From Umbellularia californica (taxonomy: Eukaryota > Streptophyta > Magnoliopsida > Laurales > Lauraceae): DNA of 64,000 bases. Below the pieces are notes generated by a model. It was not told the DNA's origin, did no database searches, and saw only the letters and a list, made by a program, of their open reading frames with translations. The stretch covers positions 30,939,001 through 31,003,000 of the forward strand of contig JAPQWN010000011.1 of NCBI GenBank assembly GCA_028538565.1, written 5' to 3'. The translations under genes were made by a program, and so were the position numbers. This document shows, in pieces, positions 58,701 to 64,000 of the stretch (position 1 is its first letter; the number at the start of each line of letters is the position of its first letter).

Positions 58701-59016
58701 TGAACAGCATTCAGACTCTTGGCAATGTGGACAAGGACCCCCACAATATTTTCCAAATGGTGAAGTGCAACAAGGAGAAGAACAGTCTTCAACTTCAAGG
58801 TCCTACTCATATGGTGATTATGGTCAAACACAATATAGATATCCACCTCCTCCAAGTTCCTATGATGTTGCTGCCTTCTTTGGATTTGTGAATCCCAATG
58901 CTCATCAATATCAAATTCAATATGGTGCCAATAGAAATGAATCAAATGATAACACTAGTGGGGATGAGGATAACCATGCTACCATAGATCCTAGTAGACA
59001 TTCCTTTTGGTGGTGA
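55755..59016 (+). pseudogene. hAT transposase gene, multi-exon, broken
   Basis: The transposase would cut and join the element ends in the nucleus. A BED-type finger region (55755-55967) shows GGITRFKQHLAH, but Tyr replaces the second zinc Cys (CNFYG). A DUF659/catalytic region (about 56500-57420) has YDGWTSS, TDNGANF, AAHCVDLILEEIG and TRFATHFL. Exon-like blocks follow near 57513-57650 and 57755-57830 with GT/AG borders. The C-terminal dimerisation region (57960-58300) shows YCHYNLKLR and INLDHIFREDDP. A Ser/Gln/Tyr-rich tail ends DPSRHSFWW at 59016. Stops near 56560, 56860, 56944, 57067 and 57120, plus a frame change near 58500, make it inactive. Confidence 0.82.
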
Positions 59017-59549
59017 CCAAGGTTAGTATAAGGTATTCCTTCACCAACTCTCTACTCTTTATGTCATCTCTAAATTTTTGTTGATCACTTGATTGAATTT
59101 GAATCTTGAGGCTTGAAGTGTTGATTGTTCAATGTTCACTAAACTTCATTGGATATTGTTTGCTATTGAATCCCTATTCCCTAAGACCTAACTCTTAAGT
59201 CAAATGCATTTATTTCATGTTCTAGTTTTCTTTGTTTTTTCTTTTTTTTTTGAGCTGTTCATTACTTTTCTAAATTAGCATGACTAAGAAACATGAATGA
59301 ATGTGAAAAACTAATTATTACTATTATTTTCTATTTATACAGCGATATAGGACCTCATATATTGAGGGAACTGCTACGCCCCCTTTTCTTACTTACTTTT
59401 GCAAAAGAATCACATTTTCTTTCATTTTACAATTTTCCGGATTTTCTGCAATTTTTTCAGATTTTTTGGGCGATTTTTTCAAATCACACTGCTACGCTAT
59501 GTAACGCCTGCTTCGTAGCAGTTTGGCGGCCCCGCTATTTTCATCCATG

Positions 59550-59557
59550 CTCCCCAG
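59550..59557. repeat. hAT target site duplication, right (CTCCCCAG)
   Basis: Exact match to 53305-53312. Repeated once more at 60660-60667 (CTCCCCAG) in the tandem duplicate. Confidence 0.88.
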
Positions 59558-59730
59558 CATGAAACCAAATTGATTTTCAGATATCTTAGTCACTTGCCTA
59601 TGGCTTTGCTCTATAACTCTCACCCAAAGGATTATCAATGTGACCCATAATTTTAACCCCAGAAAAATTGGTGCAACTTTGAATATCTCCTTTTTTCATG
59701 TAAACACTTCCCACTCATCCGGCATTTTTT
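59558..59730 (-). pseudogene. RTE LINE, continuation after hAT
   Basis: The LINE resumes with CATGAAACCAAATTGATTTT and runs to ...CATCCGGCATTTTTT. This matches the RT mid-region of plant RTE elements read in antisense. It is repeated at 60668-60840 by the tandem duplication. Confidence 0.8.
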
Positions 59731-60316
59731 ATATGGGTGGACATGTTGGAGGAGAACATGCTACATCGTGGAACCGTAGTTATAGTGAACAGCATTCAGA
59801 CTCTTGGCAATGTGGACAAGGACCATCACAATATTTTCCAAATGGTGAAGTGCAACAAGGAGAAGAAAAGTCTTCAACTTCAAGGTCCTACTCATATGGT
59901 GATTATGGTCAGACACAATATAGATATCCACCTCCACCTCCTCCAAGTTCCTATGATGTTGCTGCCTTCTTTGGATTTGTGAATCCCAATGCTAATCAAT
60001 ATCAAATTCAATATGGTGCTAATAGAAATGAATCAAATGATAACACTAGTGGGGATGAGGATAACCATGCTGCCATAGATCCTAGTAGACATTCCTTTTG
60101 GTGGTGACCAAGGTTAGTATAAGGTATTCCTTCACCAACTCTACTCTTTATGTCATCTCTAAATTTTTGTTGATCACTTGATTGAATTTGAATCTTGAGG
60201 CTTGAAGTGTTAATTGTTCAATGTTCACTAAACTTCATTGGATATCGTTTGCTATTGAATCCCTACTCCCTAGGACCTAACTCTTAAGTCAAATGCATTT
60301 ATTTCATGTTCTAGTT

Positions 60317-60361
<45 letters not shown>
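60317..60361. repeat. Long poly-T tract
   Basis: More than 40 uninterrupted T in the second copy of the tandem duplication. The first copy has TTTTCTTTTTTTTTT at this point. The exact length may be affected by sequencing. Confidence 0.8.
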
Positions 60362-60362
<1 letters not shown>

Positions 60363-60667
60363 AGTTGTTCATTACTTTTCTAAGTTAGCATGAGTAAGAA
60401 ATATGAATGAATGTGAAAAACTAATTATTACTATTATTTTCTATTTATACAGCGATATAGGACCTCATATATTAAGGGAACTGCTATGCCCCCTTTTCTT
60501 ACTTACTTTTGCAAAAGAATCACATTTTCTTTCATTTTACAATTTTCCGGAGTTTCTAGAATTTTTTCAGATTTTTTGGGCGATTTTTTCAAATCGCACT
60601 GTTACGCTATGTAACGCCTGCTTCGTAACAGTTTGGCGGCCCCGCTATTTTCATCCATACTCCCCAG

Positions 60668-61270
60668 CATGAAACCAAATTGATTTTCAGATATCTAGGT
60701 CACTTGCCTATGGCTTTGCTCCATAACTCTCACCCAAAGGATTATCAATGTGACCCATAATTTTAACCCCAAAATAATTGGTGCAACTTTGAATATCTCC
60801 TTTGTTCATGTAAACACTTCCCACTCATCCGGCATTTTTTATTTTTTTGTTCTTAATATCTTATTGAAGAGCCTAACCAAACCCATCCAATCTCTTATAC
60901 GCATTTCCAAGCCGCTATCAGAATGCCATATGGCCTCATAGTCTTTCCTGTCTTCATTTCTACTACCTTAATTCTATGGTAAAAGGTATGACCTACCAAT
61001 GAAGCATCTTCTTTACTTCATAAGCCTCCTATAGAATCTTCATTTAAAAGATTGTTAAAATATTCACTCCATCTTTCTTTCATATGATTTTTCTTTAAGA
61101 GAATCTTTTGGTCGCCACTCATTATATGCAAGACATGATCTAAGTCCCTACATTTTCTTTTCCTCACTTATACAAGCTTTAACGTTTATCTCTCCCCTCT
61201 TATTCCCAACTTATTATATAGGTTATCATATGCTTTGGACTTTGCATCTCTTACTCATTTTTAAATATTT
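60668..61270 (-). pseudogene. RTE LINE, upstream RT region
   Basis: It continues from the duplicated piece through TTAATATCTTATTGAAGAGC to about 61270 (CATATGCTTTGGACTTTGC). The order fits the part upstream of the RT core in plant RTE LINEs. Where it ends on the right is unclear. It is heavily mutated, with no usable frame. Confidence 0.65.
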
Positions 61271-62245
61271 CTCAATTTTGGATATTGCCCTTTCAACCCC
61301 TTCATCAAACGCCGGTTCCAATCAATCTATTTCTATCGCCCCATTCATGGAAAATTTGAGGCCATCTACATTCGGACTATCCCACTCACCATTAGAAAAG
61401 AGCCAGTCATAATGAATTCCTTTATTTTCCAACGTGGTAATTCTGCTCATGTGACTCCTTGCCACAGCCAAATCATGCAAGAACTTAGTGTTTATCTCCA
61501 TCCTTCAGCAACTTGTTGCCTGACCTCTGCTTATAATTTATTTTGTCTTCATTGATTATGCAACTAAATTGATCTTTGATCTCTTGCTTCCTACCCTTTT
61601 CCTCTTCAGATAGGATTAATCTTTCCTCCCTACAATCTATATCTTGGATTTCCTGGAGCACTCAGCTTTTCGAATCAAGAACGTTCTAATTTTTTTTTGG
61701 CCCAAACTTCATTTTTGTTACGACTTTATTGCTAATTTAAAGCCCACCCAACCCTCAACCCATCTCCCTCCCGAAAGCTTTCATGAGATCCAAAATGGAA
61801 AGATGTAAAACCCCATCTTTTGCTCCTTAAGCCCAGAAGGATCTGACGATAGTCTGAAGCTCACTTACCAAAGCTCCATCCGGTTAACACCCAGATATAG
61901 GTCAAACCAGTCAGCAGAGAGGAGAAATATATCCAATCTAGGCATCAAATGGGGAGACTGGTGCTTTGATGACCAATTGAATGAGGCACACTATTTAAGA
62001 GATGATCTATCAAAGAGGGTGAGTTTGATTCAGTCCGAGAAACCCCTTGTTTCTGGTATAATCCTGCATTCTCCAAGTTTTTTCACATGGGAATTTGAAT
62101 ACATCAAAATTCCCCACTACGCACCGAGTCCCCGGCCATCTCACCCTGATGGAGGCTAGTTCTCTCCAAAAATGTTTCTCTAGCTTGCACATCACGAGGG
62201 CCATGCACCACTGTACGAATCAACTCCCTATTAACTCCCAAGTCC
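61271..62245. other. Intergenic, no gene recognised
   Basis: It may include more degraded LINE sequence. No domain or repeat could be supported. Confidence 0.35.
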
Positions 62246-62250
62246 CTAAG

Positions 62251-62585
62251 GTCACGTTTGGCAGCCAAATCTATAGAGAAAAGGTTTCAGTTTTCCTAAA
62301 GTTATGGTAAATCCATATTTGGCAATAATAAATTTCTGAGGATTTGGGCGAATGAAAATCTTCATTTGTTAGGATTTTCAAATCCGATCACCCCCATGAG
62401 ATTTGGGAATCCTCACTTAAGTGGATTTGCACACCGAACCCTATTTTTCTCAGCTACATGCATTGATATACACTAATATCAATGTGAAATCCTCAACCAT
62501 ACAAATCCCCAGCAAGGAATCCTTATTCCAGTGGTAGTAAAGAATCATCAAATCTATGGATTCCTCACCTGTTACCAAACATGCT
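62251..62585. mobile_element. MITE-like element, 335 bp
   Basis: The ends GTCACGTTTGGCA and the complement of AGCATGTTTGGTA form short imperfect inverted repeats of the common plant ...GTTTGG type. Direct repeats CTAAG flank it (62246-62250, 62586-62590). A 5-bp duplication is unusual for hAT, so the superfamily is open. No coding frame. Confidence 0.5.
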
Positions 62586-63178
62586 CTAAGCCATCCACCA
62601 TTGGTGAGATCTTAGTCTCTTCTAATTATAATTAATCTTTCAAATTATTTCCTTACAGTTGATGTTTCAAAAACCCTACCTAATTTATATAGCGGTTATG
62701 TACAACTAGCTAATCATGTAAGGGCAAAAGTCTTAATTCTGAGGTAAGCCTGTAATATAATCGCCTATAATTGTAATATTGACAATATAAATCTAAATCA
62801 CAGATTTATTATCCATAAAAAGTAATAACTTTGTTTCTTCGGTCCTGGAGTAGATTTGAAGGCACCAGGGATGGTTCCAATGGTTCTTTCTACAGGGGGG
62901 GTTGAAGAACAAAGTGAGACTCTGAGGCCTCTCATCTTGTATCAGTTCAATAACAAAAGCAGATAAGTTCGCCATGGCTTTCTCAATTTATTATATCAAA
63001 AGTCTTTTAAAAAAAAAACAATTGTGATATCAAAAGTGGGACAAACATGTCCAAGAAATGGAAAGGGAAAAAAGGAATTGATTACCTGCACTGTCAAAGG
63101 GACTTAAACTAATTTGGTAATTCTCTTGCAAGGAATGCAGCATCTGTTGTCAGATGCTGTGGAGGTGATTAGAGAGCA
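62586..63178. other. Intergenic, no gene recognised
   Basis: No supported gene or repeat. Confidence 0.35.
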
Positions 63179-63274
63179 TTACTGGACAACCGCCACTGAA
63201 ATGTAATACAGTTCAGGTATCAACATGCTGTTGCCATCATCTAAATTGCTGTAGTCACTTTCTGGGTACTCTCC
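63179..63274 (-). CDS. Possible terminal exon of a host gene
   Basis: After a strong acceptor (pyrimidine-rich CTTCTTTCTTCTGTCTTGTAG, read on the minus strand), one phase stays open for 31 codons to a TAA. It gives a sequence beginning GEYPESDYSNLDDGNSM and ending ISVAVVQ; the other phases meet stops. The acidic, non-repetitive composition looks like a real protein end. I do not recognise the family. Upstream exons would lie to the right, outside the window. Confidence 0.35.
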   Translation of the reverse strand, partial: GEYPESDYSNLDDGNSMLIPELYYISVAVVQ

Positions 63275-63439
63275 CTACAAGACAGAAGAAAGAAGGGGTT
63301 AGACAAGTAGAAGTCAGGCCATTAAGGGTGTGCTTGGTCGGACTTGCCAACATGGCTTTTTGGGCTTTTTCCATTGAAAAGGCCCATAAGCCCAAAAAAG
63401 TCAGTTTGGTTATTATATTTTTAATCGGGCTTTAAGATC

Positions 63440-63999
63440 AGTAAAAGTGAAAACCCATTTTGCCGAGAAGCACTAAGGAGCCTACTTCACGTTGGAGAGG
63501 CGCTTCCTTGCTTTTGCGGACAGCGGACGGTGATTTGGTGGGTAATGGGTTGGAACTCGGGAATTTTTGGCGAGTAGGTTTTCTTTCGCCTCCATCCTTA
63601 TAACTCTTCAATTCACTCACTCTTCTTCCTAATCCTTCCATTGCAACATTTCCTTTCTCTCAAGGGTTTGCATCTCTGCCTACTCGAGGGTTTCATCGTC
63701 ATCACACTTTTCTTCTCCAACTCCAAAGACGAGGTGTACACAATCTCTATCTCTATTTCTATCTACATGCCGTTTTCTATTTTCTTCTCTCTCAATTTGC
63801 AATTCTTATTTGTAGTCATCTCTATCAAACCTAAGAAAGAAAGAAAAAACAGTCGAGATTTGGGATCTGGGCACCACGTGGAGGATGGGACATTCTTTTG
63901 ATCAAAATAAGGTGACCTTTGGGTCGTTGAATCCAACTGTTAGTATCTATTTCCATATAAAATATCAATCCAGGGATTGGTGACCATGACTGAAACTCA
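63440..63999 (+). other. Pyrimidine-rich stretch, possible host promoter or 5' leader
   Basis: CTCTTCAATTCACTCACTC, then CTTTCTCTCAAGGGTTTGC and a GACGAGGTGTAC donor-like site resemble a plant 5' untranslated exon on the plus strand. CT-repeats follow (63740-63800). No reliable start codon or protein was found. Confidence 0.25.
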
Positions 64000-64000
64000 T

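Larger units (their letters stand above)
53313..59549 (+). mobile_element. hAT transposon, 6.2 kb, inserted in the LINE
   Basis: The terminal inverted repeats are CATGGATAAAAATATCGG at the left and the complement of CATGGATGAAAATAGCGG at the right. The flanking 8-bp duplication is CTCCCCAG (53305-53312 and 59550-59557). It encodes a hAT transposase (BED finger, DUF659, dimerisation region) in plus orientation, with many breaks, so it is not autonomous now. Confidence 0.9.
58646..60840. repeat. Tandem duplication of ~1.1 kb across the hAT/LINE junction
   Basis: Copy 1 is 58646-59730 (1085 bp) and copy 2 is 59731-60840 (1110 bp). Each contains the last part of the hAT transposase, the hAT 3' end, the CTCCCCAG duplication and about 173 bp of LINE. 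Identity is very high by eye. The main length difference is a poly-T tract of over 40 bases near 60317-60361 in copy 2. Confidence 0.93.

Noticed and set aside
63641..63901. Host protein frame of 86 codons
   Set aside because: Runs through CT-repeats and an intron-like stretch, with no recognisable domain. More likely leader sequence.

Overview
This is nuclear DNA from a flowering plant. The evidence is wall-to-wall plant transposable elements: Ty3/gypsy elements of the Tat group, a Ty1/copia element that looks SIRE-like, an RTE-type LINE, hAT DNA transposons and MITEs. Typical plant CCAAT and TATA promoters sit in the LTRs, and no bacterial gene organisation is present. I could not confirm a complete host gene. 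One short exon-like stretch near the right end is the only host coding candidate. The species cannot be named from the sequence.

Positions 1-42453 are a nest of three related giant Tat-type elements (called E1, E2, E3 here) plus one unrelated LTR (called X). E2 (plus strand) is the oldest. Only its part from the protease/RT linker to its 3' end lies in the window: degraded pol 9911-13328, repeat-rich spacer, an antisense accessory gene 15266-19997, PPT and a split 3' LTR. E3 (minus strand, 22720-41539, about 18.8 kb, both LTRs present) inserted into the 3' LTR of E2. The 5-bp target duplication is AAGCC on one side and AAACC on the other, and the E2 LTR resumes at 41540-42453. On the left, the pol of E2 is cut at 9911 by X (8326-9910, minus), and X is cut by E1 (minus, from 8325 to beyond the left edge). 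E1 shows a 5' LTR, leader, ORF1 and gag. E3 has ORF1, gag and integrase but has lost protease, RT and RNase H.

The most interesting object is the accessory gene carried antisense between pol and the 3' LTR. In E3 (26480-31065, plus) I can model five exons whose lengths sum to a whole number of codons (1166 including stop). It has its own TATA box and four introns. The protein resembles plant mobile domain (PMD) proteins with a coiled-coil tail. E2 carries a diverged copy with the same layout. Introns can survive retrotransposition only because the gene is antisense to the genomic RNA.

From 42454 rightward: a broken copia pol (about 42660-44371) with its 3' LTR (44789-46047), then lower-complexity intergenic DNA with a MITE (46740-46891), a LINE tail (49221-49281), a 250-bp tandem duplication and a small solo LTR (51632-51917). 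Next comes an RTE LINE (minus, 52140 to about 61270), interrupted by a 6.2-kb hAT transposon (53313-59549) with an 8-bp target duplication. The hAT element itself contains a 996-bp non-autonomous hAT (54154-55149). Its 3' end plus flanking LINE was later duplicated in tandem (58646-59730 and 59731-60840). The last 2.7 kb hold another MITE-like element (62251-62585), the possible host exon (63179-63274) and a pyrimidine-rich stretch that may be a host gene leader.
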